Below the pieces are notes generated by a model, which was not told where the DNA came from, did no database searches, and worked only from the letters and a program-made list of their open reading frames with translations. From Bryum argenteum (taxonomy: Eukaryota; Streptophyta; Bryopsida; Bryales; Bryaceae), in contig CM073330.1 of NCBI GenBank assembly GCA_037043015.1, positions 6,714,012 through 6,778,011 on the forward strand: 64,000 bases of DNA. The letters are read 5' to 3'. This document shows, in pieces, positions 10,431 through 21,239 of this stretch (its first letter is position 1; each line of letters opens with the position of its first letter). Made by a program: the position numbers and the translations under genes.

Positions 10431-11930
10431 GTCTTTCTAATAGACCCGGTCAACTTCATTATGAAGTTGCTCATTCCCTCAAGTACGGTGTTCCTCTCAG
10501 ATCGCAGTGTTCCTAGGTTTTACTTAGTCTGCATGCCTATCGGCTGCGAGCCGACACTTCAGGCGATCAGCCGGTGCAAAGACAACTGCGATGATGCGGT
10601 CGGCCAAGACTCGCACTCGTCGACTTATCGCCGCGGTCTTCAAATCGAGATTTGCCCGGGATTAATATCCTGGATTGTTGAATATGGAGCGCCGAGAAAG
10701 GAGGAAGTCGATGATGGAGTCGCGTTGCTACTTATCGGTCGCGAGCGGACACCGCAGCTTCACACCTATGTTAAACTTACATGCCTTTCGATACCTAGTG
10801 TTCTTTGTATATTGTATAGGGTGTTGTAATATTTATTGATACGAAGTTAGTGCGATCATCACACTGCGCGCGATACCACATGCTAGTGGGACGAGCTTCG
10901 TTTGGAATATTCGCTTATTCTTTTAATGAAACGGATTTGTTTCCTAACTCTAAGAGTGTATTCATCTATATTTTCTCCGACTTGCTAATAATGTCAATCA
11001 TTCTCATTCTCTACCTTGCCTTGTTTTGCTCCTTCGAGGTGTGTCGGATGGAAGCCGATTGATTTCTGGACTGTCATATTGTCCAGAATTAGTTAAATAC
11101 CCGTTATCTTTGATTTTGTCAAGGTTTCTACTACTGAAACTAAAATCTAGTTGGAATTCATCGCAAAAAAGGAAAGTCAAAATCTAACGGTGGGTGAAGG
11201 GGATCCAGCTCCCAAAAAATCATTTATTTTTTTACTTTTATCATTATAGAAACATGATTGCAAATTCCATACCAAAATTATTCTGATAAAAAATCTTCAA
11301 CTAAAGGTTGTTAGCCGTCATCTTAAGATCATGATTTTAGAATAGAAATTCATAAAAACATCTATTTGATTTCTCATAATTGACTTGCAATAGTAAAACA
11401 TGCCCTATGTTTGAAAACTCAAAAACAAGAGTTGTCTTCACTAAAATGCATACCATTTATTCATACTTCATTATATGGGTTTGAAATTCTTACAAACTAG
11501 ACTTGAATTTGGGACTTACAAACTAGACTTGAATTTGGGACCGTGGAAACTGAATTAGACGCTACTGCAAATCTTGTACACTCCGAAGGCGACTTAGTTT
11601 TCTTTTTCATCAAGTCCACGTCTTCCTCTGTGAAAGTTGAACTCATCACGTGGAACCCGTTCATGGAAACAGTTAAAAGAGACATTCCTCCGCTTCCTTC
11701 CATATCAAGCTTTATCTGGCTCGTGCGCTATGACACGTTATCGGAAGGAGCTTCTAACTCAAGAGTTCAAACGGACTACGGAAGGAGCTTCTAACTCAAG
11801 AGTTCAAAAGGAGCAAGTACTTCTCATTATCCAACTATGGGCTCACATATTTAATTAATAAAGAACAACTTTAGCCACTCAAATCAAAATTGTAAGTAAA
11901 AATTAACATCAAAATTAAAGAAAAAGTAGG
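10431..11930. other. intergenic; decayed palindromes then AT-rich DNA with two short tandem duplications
   Basis: No convincing gene. Decayed palindromes lie near 10537, 10731 and 11040. TTACAAACTAGACTTGAATT is repeated with a 26-bp period at 11489-11540, and CGGAAGGAGCTTCTAACTCA with a 36-bp period at 11743-11810. A weak open frame at 10461-10829 has two palindrome remnants in it and no recognisable domain. Confidence 0.6.
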
Positions 11931-12149
11931 AAACCTCAATTTTGCTAAAAAAGCACCACACCAAAACTTGCATTTGTATACCTACACAATAGTGTACTCT
12001 ATAGTATTATAGTTTTTCCAACGAAATCACTCATATTTATCATATTATTTATATGATTTAATATTACTTTCAAAGTTTTGTAATGAAACATGGACCACAA
12101 TTTAGAAAGTTGAGAAATGAGAAGTGCCATGTTAACAAAACTGGGTTAG
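11931..12149. mobile_element. old MITE-like element at the start of duplication unit 1
   Basis: It begins AACCTCAATTTTGCTAAAAA and ends GTGCCATGTTAACAAAACTG before GGTTAGGAGTACTC; the ends are imperfect inverted repeats of the same family as the well-preserved element at 20673-20933. A related right end occurs at the start of unit 2 near 16250-16285. Family members also seem to end near 36710 and 37090 (AATTGAGGTT). Confidence 0.5.
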
Positions 12150-13168
12150 GAGTACTCAACGGTAGATGGTGCATGTAGTGATGTAGTATTTATAGTTTTT
12201 GAACAATATTACAAAGAAGAATATGATTAATTTTATGTGATAAATGCTATATAACACTCCAATGTGATTCCAAGGCCTATTATGGTTAGCATATGTAACC
12301 GATCATTTTTGAGTAGAGGCAAATTTCAAATTTCTCCAAAAGCTGCCTCCAAAGGCAATTCAATTTATTTCTGTACCCAACTGTAGACTTGGTATTAGTA
12401 TAGATATTTTCTTGAAAAGAGAAATCTTTTTTAGCTACCACCCTACAATACTGTCCAAATGATTTACGAATTCAATACTGAGGGATAGTTTTCCCATCAA
12501 CTTTGAAAATTGCAAAAATGATCTGATCTGAAAACCATAAATTGCGTTGCATCGGCAATGAAGACCACCTCATCTTTAATACAATTGTACACAATCATCA
12601 ATGAAAGAGACCTAACCATTTACAAATACTTCACACACTATGCACTAACAAGTGTTACCATTCATTGTTTGCTTCAATCTTAATGTTCATTTTTACTTGC
12701 AAATTTGGAATGAGCTTGAAAGTTTATCCTCTAGATATTGTAGCTTATTTGTGATGCTTGATTTGTATCTTTTCTTCTTGTGAGTTTAGAAAGAGCAAGT
12801 ACTTTTGAACATTCAACAATGGTCTTAAGTATCTAAAGAACATTCAACTTTAGGCACTCATATCAAATTTACAAGTGAAAATGAACATTATCATTGCAGT
12901 AGAAAGTGAGAGTCATCAATTGTAAACGGTGCATGTAGATTTACAGTTTTTGAACAAATTTACAAAAATAATGCAATTCTTTACAATGATACTGTAATAA
13001 AAATACTTTGATGGGAATCCCACGCCTTTTACGGATTGCCATCCGGATCATTTTTGAGAACATAGGCACATATCAAACGTTTCTTTACACAACTGCCTTA
13101 GAAGGAAGTTCGACTTATTTCTGTACCCTACTGTAGAGCTCGTCCGAGCTCGTTCAAAACAAGTGTGG

Positions 13169-14848
13169 CTAGTAGTGACAGGCGGGATTCGCTCCTCCGG
13201 GGCCTCCGTAGAAGAAGTAGCTTCCCCAATTGGTGAAGCTGCCTTGTTGAACTTGAATGTCATAGCACAGCGGGTTATCAAATCTTCTCTGCGTATCTAA
13301 AACAGTGGGGTCGGCATTGACCCAGGTCCCAGTGGCATCTGCGTACGAGATGTTTCGCTGGTACGCAGCTACAGGATATCCAGCAACTGGAAATGCACCA
13401 GACCCCATGGCCGTCGTCGAGTGGTTCGCCACAGAAGAATCTTTGTAAAATACCACTTCCCCTCCCCATTGCACCTGGTTGCAACTTCCTTGCATGAGAC
13501 CATTGATGTAGAGCTTTGAAGGCCAGTATCCAATCGCCTCACCGTCGAGATACAACCACCAGTTCGTGTCAGCCGGCGCATACACCACTTCGATCTCCAC
13601 TTCGTACGCGGCCGTTGCATTCTGGGCCAGAGTGGTGTACTTGGGCATGGCGCCGCCGATGACCCACGTGTTGCTCTGTTGGACGAATCCCGGGCACTCT
13701 AGATCGTAGCAGGATCCTACACCAGACGAATGGTTGTACGCATTATTCGTCCAGTAGATGAACAGATGAGGTGCATCAGGCTGGTCATTCACGTGTTCCG
13801 AGGGGAACTTCTGCCAGCCGACTTCGATGGTGCTCAGGGTGTTGTCGGAGTAGTAGCCATCAATCAGCCAGAACTGAGAGAGGCTGAAGTCTTTCGCATC
13901 ATCTCCCAAAGTTGGAGAGTTCACGCTGAAGATGGAGTGAGCTCCGGAGTATGCACCGGTGGCGTTTGGTACTCCCGTGACTGCGTATTCATGTGTTACC
14001 TGTGGCGTTGCTGCCGGGTTTAATGGATCGGGGTACGCATAGCCGACTCCAATATCAGTATCTGCAGTTAGCGTTGGTTCAGGGTTCACTGGATCGGGGG
14101 ACGCGTAGCCGCGTGGAGGACTCCAAAAAGGAGGAGGTCGTGTTTTTCGAAGGTAGCGTTCGCTGCCGTTGGTTCGCAGCACAGGGATGGAGCCGTCCGG
14201 GCATCCTCCATGTTCTTGTGCAAACAGCTGAGGATGGCAGTTCCTTGGCTTGCTTGAGGCCTTGGGTGGCATCATCCGAATGACGTGGTCCTTGAGCGAT
14301 GGATGATGAGCTGCTATCTGTCCCTCGATGGGCACGCAGTCCACCCAACTGCCGTCGGACACTAGGAACGACTGCATTCATGTTTTACAATTCCAACAGT
14401 AAGAATGGCGATTCATTGATTTCATTGAATTCCATCAGTAGTGAGCAATCATGGATTTATAACTGCAGGTCCCCAATCACCATATTCGATATGCTGAATC
14501 AATATGCCCAAATTTGTTATAGTGAGAAATGTTTTTACAAAATGGAAACGTGCATTTTACGTGCGTCATACTGGCAGCTAGCCTTCGAACTGGTTGGAAC
14601 ATACAAGCGCAAGGAGTTTCTAGAAAAGCATGGGTATTGTTCGAGGCAATTTTTAGGCTGATCGCCAACAGGTGAATGCATCAAGGCAGTCGTACTACCT
14701 TAATCGGTGGTGCATGTCGAGGCTGAGTGCCGTTGCCGGTGTAAGCTCGTAGTCGTCTCTCTTGCTCTTGCAGCTTCCTGCCGGCTTGGGATGAGTCAAT
14801 CATTGACAGGCACACAAACGCAAGCCAGCAAAGATTCCATGCACCCAT
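13169..14848 (-). CDS. secreted Neprosin-family (DUF239) glutamic peptidase, copy 1
   Basis: Two exons: 14699-14848 (50 codons, ATG at 14846-14848) and 13169-14371, joined in phase 0 across a 327-bp intron (AAG|GTAGTA ... AATGCAG|TCG), giving 450 residues. Exon 1 starts MGAWNLCWLAFVCLSM, a signal peptide likely cut after SSQA. Exon 2 starts with the activation-peptide pattern SDGSWVDCV...HHPSLKDH (residues 50-85), then a Pro-rich linker, then the Neprosin domain (about 185-450). Conserved Glu residues sit in STIEVGW (E233) and QWGGEV (E355), the two positions of the catalytic pair in this G3 peptidase family; catalysis is inferred. Conserved Cys near GSCYDLECPGF fit a secreted protein. Extracellular or vacuolar proteolysis is likely; the substrate is unknown. 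No frameshift seen. Confidence 0.88.
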
Positions 14849-15058
14849 AGCTTGAGATTGTCACAGACAAGCTTCAGTCTCGAAGGCACTAGCAATGAAT
14901 CTCCAGTCCGAGTATCAATGTTTTGACCCCTCACACAAGAATTATTGCGAGCTCTCGATCAGAAAAACATTAAACTCAACGTTCTAGGTAGGATGATCGA
15001 ATTCAGACCGCAAATGTGACACTGCAGGCCGCCTCTGTTTGTGATGGATGGTGTTCTA

Positions 15059-15069
15059 GCTTTTATACC
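15059..15069 (-). promoter_or_regulatory. TATA box of Neprosin copy 1
   Basis: The minus strand reads GGTATAAAAGC about 215 bp upstream of the ATG at 14848. The same element is kept at 19309-19319 in the duplicate, which supports function. Confidence 0.6.
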
Positions 15070-15099
15070 TTCAAGTTACGAGAATGGCAGAATAAATTA

Positions 15100-16169
15100 A
15101 TTGCATAGTCAAAGGCCTATGCAGTGTTTTTTGTTCAGCGATCGATGTACGCGGCCATGAGGCAAGACAATTAGACGTGAGTGGAAGGTTCAATCGAACT
15201 TCATAGGACCAGGCATTGATCCCATATATGGTAAGTCGGGACAGCGAGTCAGTCTGCATTGGAGAAAATAAAGATACGGTAACATATGGTGACATGATAT
15301 TAAATGATACCATTTCCCTGGAAGCTTGTGTCAGCTCGTGCGTCAGGGGTAGACTTCGAAGTGAACGAGAGCATGCAGTGGTGATAGGTTGTTCACAATG
15401 ACGTAATGAATGACAGGGGATTTGATTTTGATGCCTGGAAAGGATTATAGAGAATAAGAGAATGCCTTGTCCAATGTGACATTTGAAACAAATGGTAGGT
15501 TTACGAAGGAGACAAGGCCATAACATGTCCTTATTTCTAGCCAAGTCCTTTTAACCATAAAAACAAGTCATTTGTTCTGTCCTTTAGGCATAGTTTCTCC
15601 ACTACACTAAAATTTATAATTAGTGTTTTAGCTACACTAATTGACATATAACACTATAACTTAAATTTACTTTTGATCAAGTTTTTTTTTACAACTTTGC
15701 CCCCCCTCTAAGTATTAGAAATAGTTGTTTGCTCAATAAAAAAACTCGCCTAAAGTAAAAAGTTATAACAAACTCTAACCAAATGGTGTGGCTACATTAA
15801 AAGTAATTTTTTAGTGTAGTCAGGAGTGATCAAACATATGGTAAGAGTCTCTTTTCTATCGGTGAGAGTGCTTTGTAAATAATTTTGAATAGGAATACAT
15901 TCCTATTTCTTGCTCCCATTTATTTGGCCAAACCCTACTAGAATGATTTATACTCAAATTTTGTTTCGGTGTATGATTTGTAACGATGCTATAGTAGAGT
16001 GGTCTAAAATGGAGCAGGTCTCATAATAAATCTCTTGTTATCTTTACTTAGAGGTACATAATAGCTTCTCCATGCAATAGTACCTTGAACTTAATGCAAA
16101 CATTATAGGGTGTCACTTTAAGTCACCATTATTTATAGGAACACCTTTATATCCAACTCATATTTCTAT
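15100..16169. other. upstream region of Neprosin copy 1 and unit junction, no gene
   Basis: The conserved promoter-proximal stretch (15100-15560) matches 19350-19800 with scattered indels. Beyond it is AT-rich DNA that recurs at the end of unit 2. No coding exon is supported. Confidence 0.6.
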
Positions 16170-17360
16170 AATCTTATTTATATCATATAATTTTTCCTTT
16201 AAATTTTGTAATAAAACGTGGTATCTTGACCACCGTTTAGAAATTTGAGAAATGAGAAGTGCCATATTAACAGAACTAGGGTTAGGAGTACTCAATGGTA
16301 GATGATGCATGTAGTATTTATAGTTTTTGAACAATATTACAGAGATGAATATGATTTCATGCAATGAGTACTATATAACACCCTAATGTGATTCCAACAC
16401 CTATTACGGATTGCAATACTGACCATTTTTGAGTACACACGCCAATTTCAAACTTTTCCAAGAACTCCCTCCAATAGACAATTCGATTTGTTTCTATAAA
16501 CAATTGTAGACCTCGTATCAGAGAGTACATATATTTGCTTGAAAAGAGAGATGGATCTCAGTTACCACTGTACGATACCATCCAAATGATTTACGAATTT
16601 AGCATTGAGAGATAGTTTTCTCATTAACTTTGAATATTGCCTCAAAATAATCTAATTTGAAAACCATAAAGTGCGTTGCAACCACAATGAAGACTACTAC
16701 ATCTTTATTACAATCGTACTCATTCATCAATGAAAGGCATATAACAGATGACAAATTCATCACACACTATCCACAAACAAGTGTTACCATTCTTTGCTCC
16801 AATTTAAATGCTCATTCTAGCTTGCAGAATTATTTACAAATAAGTCAACAAGTTTGTTCTTTAGATACTACAACTCATTCTCAATGCATGATTTGTATCA
16901 CTTTCACGTCATGCTATAATGTGGGACGAGTTTTAAATAGTCTTGATATTTGAAGAATTTCTATTGAAGCTTGTAAAAGAATAGCCCTCTTTACACCTTT
17001 ACAATACCGCAGTGGAAAGGGAAGGGAGGTGCATGAAAAATTGAGTGATATCTCTCAAGAACAACTTTAGGCACTCATATCAAATTTGCAAATGAATATG
17101 AACATTTTAATCGAAGCAAGAAGGGAGAATTATCAACTGTAAATGGTGTACATAGGATTATAGTTTTTCAACAATTTTACAAAAAATACGCAACTCTTCT
17201 GCAATGATACTATAAAACACTATGATGGGGTTCCGATGCTTCCGATCATTTTTGAGTACATAGGTACCTATCAAACGTTTTTTCAAAACCAGTCCTGCCT
17301 TCGAAGGCAGTTCGAGTTATTTCTCTACCTCCCTGTAGAGCTCGTTCGGAATGGGTGTGC

Positions 17361-19111
17361 CTAGTAGTGACAGGCAGGATTCGCTCCTCCGGGGCCTCCG
17401 TAGAAGAAGTAGCTTCCCCAATTGGTGAAGCTGCCTTGTTGAACTTGAATGTCATAGCACAGCGGGTTATCAAATCTTCTCTGCGTATCTAAAACAGTGG
17501 GGTCGGCATTGACCCAGGTCCCAGTGGCATCTGCGTACGAGATGTTTCGCTGGTACGCAGCTACAGGATATCCAGCAACTGGAAATGCACCAGACCCCAT
17601 GGCCGTCGTCGAGTGGTTCGCCACAGAAGAATCTTTGTAAAATACCACTTCCCCTCCCCATTGCACCTGGTTGCAACTTCCTTGCATGAGACCATTGATG
17701 TAGAGCTTTGAAGGCCAGTATCCAATCGCCTCACCGTCGAGATACAACCACCAGTTCGTGTCAGCCGGCGCATACACCACTTCGATCTCCACTTCGTACG
17801 CGGCCGTTGCATTCTGGGCCAGAGTGGTGTACTTGGGCATGGCGCCGCCGATGACCCACGTGTTGCTCTGTTGGACGAATCCCGGGCACTCTAGATCGTA
17901 GCAGGATCCTACACCAGACGAATGGTTGTACGCATTATTCGTCCAGTAGATGAACAGATGAGGTGCATCAGGCTGGTCATTCACGTGTTCCGAGGGGAAC
18001 TTCTGCCAGCCGACTTCGATGGTGCTCAGGGTGTTGTCGGAGTAGTAGCCATCAATCAGCCAGAACTGAGAGAGGCTGAAGTCTTTCGCATCATCTCCCA
18101 AAGTTGGAGAGTTCACGCTGAAGATGGAGTGAGCTCCGGAGTATGCACCGGTGGCGTTTGGTACTCCCGTGACTGCGTATTCATGTGTTACCTGTGGCGT
18201 TGCTGCCGGGTTTAATGGATCGGGGTACGCATAGCCGACTCCAATATCAGTATCTGCAGTTAGCGTTGGTTCAGGGTTCACTGGATCGGGGGACGCGTAG
18301 CCGCGTGGAGGACTCCAAAAAGGAGGAGGTCGTGTTTTTCGAAGGTAGCGTTCGCTGCCGTTGGTTCGCAGCACAGGGATGGAGCCGTCCGGGCATCCTC
18401 CATGTTCTTGTGCAAACAGCTGAGGATGGCAGTTCCTTGGCTTGCTTGAGGTCTTGGGTGGCGTCATCCGAATGACATGGTCCTTGAGCGATGGATGATG
18501 AGCTGCTATCTGTCCCTCGATGGGCACGCAGTCCACCCAACTGCCGTCGGACACTAGGAACGACTGCATTCATGTTTTACAATTCCAACAGTAAGAATAG
18601 CGATTCATTGATTTCATTAAATTCCATCAGTAGTAAGCAATCATGGATTTGTAACCGCAGGTCCCCAATCACCATATTCGATATGGTGAATCAATATGCC
18701 CAAATTTGTTATACTGAGAAATTTTGTTAAAAACAGACTTTGTGCTTAGTTTCACCTTTTCCTACACGATCTTGTCAGAAAGACTGCAAAATGTCTCAAG
18801 TTAACGAATTTTACGTGCGTCATACTGGCAGCTAGCCCTCGAACCGGTTGGAACATGCAAGCGCAAGGAGGTTCTAGAAAAGCATGTGGATTGTTCGAGG
18901 CAATTGCTCGAATTTTCAAGCTGATCGTCAACAGCTGAATGCATCAAGGCAGTCGTACTACCTTAATGGGTGGTGCATGCCGAGGCTGAGTGCTGTTGCC
19001 GGTGTAAGCTCGTAGTCGTCTCTCTTGCTCTTGCAGCTTCCTGCCGGCTTGGGATGTATCAAGCATTGACAGGCACACAAACACAAGCCAGCAAAGCTTC
19101 CATGCCCCCAT
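17361..19111 (-). CDS. secreted Neprosin-family (DUF239) glutamic peptidase, copy 2
   Basis: Same structure as copy 1: exon 1 at 18962-19111 (signal peptide MGAWKLCWLVFVCLSM, likely cut after TSQA) and exon 2 at 17361-18563, with a 398-bp intron; 450 residues. The catalytic-exon protein differs from copy 1 at two sites in the activation region (Met to Thr and Ala to Thr near DHVIRM(T)PPK). Exon 1 differs at five sites: Asn to Lys, Ala to Val and Ile to Leu in the hydrophobic core, Ser to Thr near the cleavage site, and Gly to Ser in TGN(G/S)T. Both candidate catalytic Glu are present. The open frames, shared TATA box and retained splice sites suggest both copies are functional. Confidence 0.88.
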
Positions 19112-19308
19112 AGCTTGAGATTGTCACAGACAAGCTTCAGTCTCAAAGGCACTCCGAGTATCAACTTTTTAATTCCTCACGTGCACAAGAATTTTTGCGA
19201 GCTCTCAGAAAACATTAAACTCAAGGTTCTAGCTAGAATGATCGAATTTAGACCGCAAATGTGACACTGCAGGTCGCCTCTGTTCAATTGTGATGGATCA
19301 TGTTCTAG

Positions 19309-19319
19309 CTTTTATACCT
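19309..19319 (-). promoter_or_regulatory. TATA box of Neprosin copy 2
   Basis: GGTATAAAAGC on the minus strand, about 200 bp upstream of the ATG at 19111, in the same place as in copy 1. Confidence 0.6.
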
Positions 19320-20672
19320 TCAAGTTACGAGAATGGCAGAATAAATGAATTCCATAGTCAAAAGCGTATGCAGTGTTTTTTGTTCACCGATTGATGTACG
19401 CGGCCATGAGGCAAGACAATTGGACGTGAGTGGAAGGTTCAATCGAACTTCATAGATGGAAGGAACCAGGCTTTGATCCCATATATGGTAAGTCGGGACA
19501 GTGAGGCACTCTGGATTGGAGAAAATAAAGATACGGTAACCTACCAAATGATACCATTTGCCTGGAAGCTTTTGTCAGCTCGTGCGTCACGAGTAGCCTA
19601 CTAAGTGAACGAGTGCATGCAGTGTTCATAGGTTGTCCACAATGAAAGAATAAAGAATGAGAGAGGTTATGATTTTGATGGAAAGGCTGATAGTGAGAGG
19701 TCTGTCCGAAGGGAAAGTTGAAATAAATGGACATTTGAAATAAATGGTAGTCTATGGAGACAGACCATAACAAATTAACAAGTCCATATTTCAGGCCAAG
19801 TCCTTTTAATTATAAAAACACGTCATTTGTTTTGTCCTTTAGGCACAGTTTTTTCACTCCTCTAAAATTTATATTTAGCATTTTCTACACGACATATAGC
19901 ACTATAACTTTTTATTTTAATATGATCAAGGTGCTTTTCAAAAGTTTGCCCCCCTCTAAGTATTATAAATAATTGTTTGCTCAATAAAAATTCACCTAAA
20001 GTAAATAGTTATAGCAAACTCTAATCATACAGTGTGGCTACACTTCATTGTTTTCAATGTAGTCATGAGTGATTAAACATATGGTAAGAATCCAATACAA
20101 AACACCATAGTCATACATGATAAATCAGGGTTGTCTTCTTGGACACATTATCAGCAAGAATATTTTAGAATATATTAAGTATATTCTAAGTATATTCTAG
20201 GAATATGGTATATTCTCAAACAAAGGGTCTGTTGTCTGTCTAACATGTTGTGCTCCATGTCGTGTCGAGTTATCGCACAAGAAAATTGTGTGATAAATTG
20301 AAAAAATTTAAGGAACATCTGTAAAGGTAGGTGCGATGCTCATTGTGCAATTTTCTAGTGCATATTTGATCATCATCTTCCCTGCATTTGTTACTTGATT
20401 GAACATCTACTAAATTTTGTCCAGATGAGTACATTCATCACTTATAAGTTAAATATTTATCAATGAGATTGCAACACAAACTGTGCTTGTGTACTTCCAA
20501 AATTATGGAAATTTCTATATATATCAAATATGGTGATACAAAAAGACACTTGATACAATATTGTAGTGCAAATGTGATCCAAGTAGACCAAGTGAGTACA
20601 CCCCATGCCAACAATATAGACTCACTTCGGGTGTACTTGCATCAGATGTCCCTTTTTTTTATTAGTGAGAGT

Positions 20673-20933
20673 AACCTCAATTTTGTTAAAATGGCACTAT
20701 GCCATGTGCCATTCAGTTGTCACACCAAATCTTACATATGTGCTCACATGGAATGGTGTATTCTGTGATATCACAATTTTTTAAATAATATCACTCTCTT
20801 ATATACATAGTCACACATTTTCTATAATATCACCTACAAATTCTTGTTATATCACATGGTTTTTGGACTGCAGTTCAGAAAGTTGAGGTGTGCCATTTTA
20901 GCGGCATAATGCCATTTTAACGGAATTGAGGAT
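20673..20933. mobile_element. 261-bp MITE with about 30-bp terminal inverted repeats and GAG target duplication
   Basis: The left end TAACCTCAATTTTGTTAAAA and right end TTTTAACGGAATTGAGGAT are inverted repeats extending inward through ATGGCACTATGCC and GGCATAATGCCAT. GAG flanks both sides (20670-20672 and 20934-20936). The paralogous unit 1 holds the uninterrupted site GGTGAGAGTGCTTTG at about 15861, which fixes the borders. No coding capacity. A 3-bp duplication fits PIF/Harbinger-like elements but does not prove that class. Confidence 0.85.
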
Positions 20934-21239
20934 GAGTGCTTTGTATCTAAATTTTGAGTAGGAATACAATCATAATTCTTGCTCCTATTCACTTTGCCAA
21001 ACCCTGATAAAATTATTTATACTCAAATTTTGTATCCGTATGATACGTAACAATGCTTTGATAGAGTGGTCTAAAATGGAGCAGGACTGGTCTCATAATG
21101 GAGCTCCAGTTATCTTCACTTAAAGGTACATAATAGCTTTCCCATGCAATACTACCATGTAGTCATGTACTTAATGTAAACATTACAGGGTATCACTTTG
21201 AGACACCATTTTAGAATCACCTATATATCTAACTTCAAA

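Larger units (their letters stand above)
873..11060. repeat. cluster of about 30 dispersed 19-bp palindromes
   Basis: Copies of TRTCGGCTGSCRGCCGAYA occur near 873, 1227, 1590, 1682, 1773, 1867, 1940, 2490, 3138, 3164, 3190, 3876, 3986, 4016, 4110, 4140, 5131, 7178, 7589, 7779, 8223, 8319, 9345 and 9763. Half or decayed copies lie near 1990, 2010, 2866-3005, 5722, 5760, 10537, 10731 and 11040. Each good copy is an 8-bp inverted repeat around a 3-nt centre (GGC, GCC or CCG), so it can form a hairpin in DNA or RNA. They sit mostly in introns and flanks of the gene at 3022-9272, and two lie in its exons. I saw no cluster in the remaining 53 kb. No flanking target duplication was recognised. Function unknown; a protein-binding site, a tiny mobile element or an RNA hairpin are all possible. 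Confidence 0.85.

Noticed and set aside
13730..14283. Plus-strand open frames opposite the Neprosin exons
   Set aside because: They are antisense shadows of the catalytic exon and appear in both copies only because the DNA is identical.
15071..15544. Long minus-strand open frame upstream of Neprosin copy 1
   Set aside because: The matching region of unit 2 is broken by indels and the frame is not conserved; it overlaps the promoter.
18005..18022. TGCCAGCCGACTTCG in the Neprosin exon resembling half a palindrome
   Set aside because: It encodes the conserved EVGWQKF segment, occurs identically in copy 1, and lacks the second arm.
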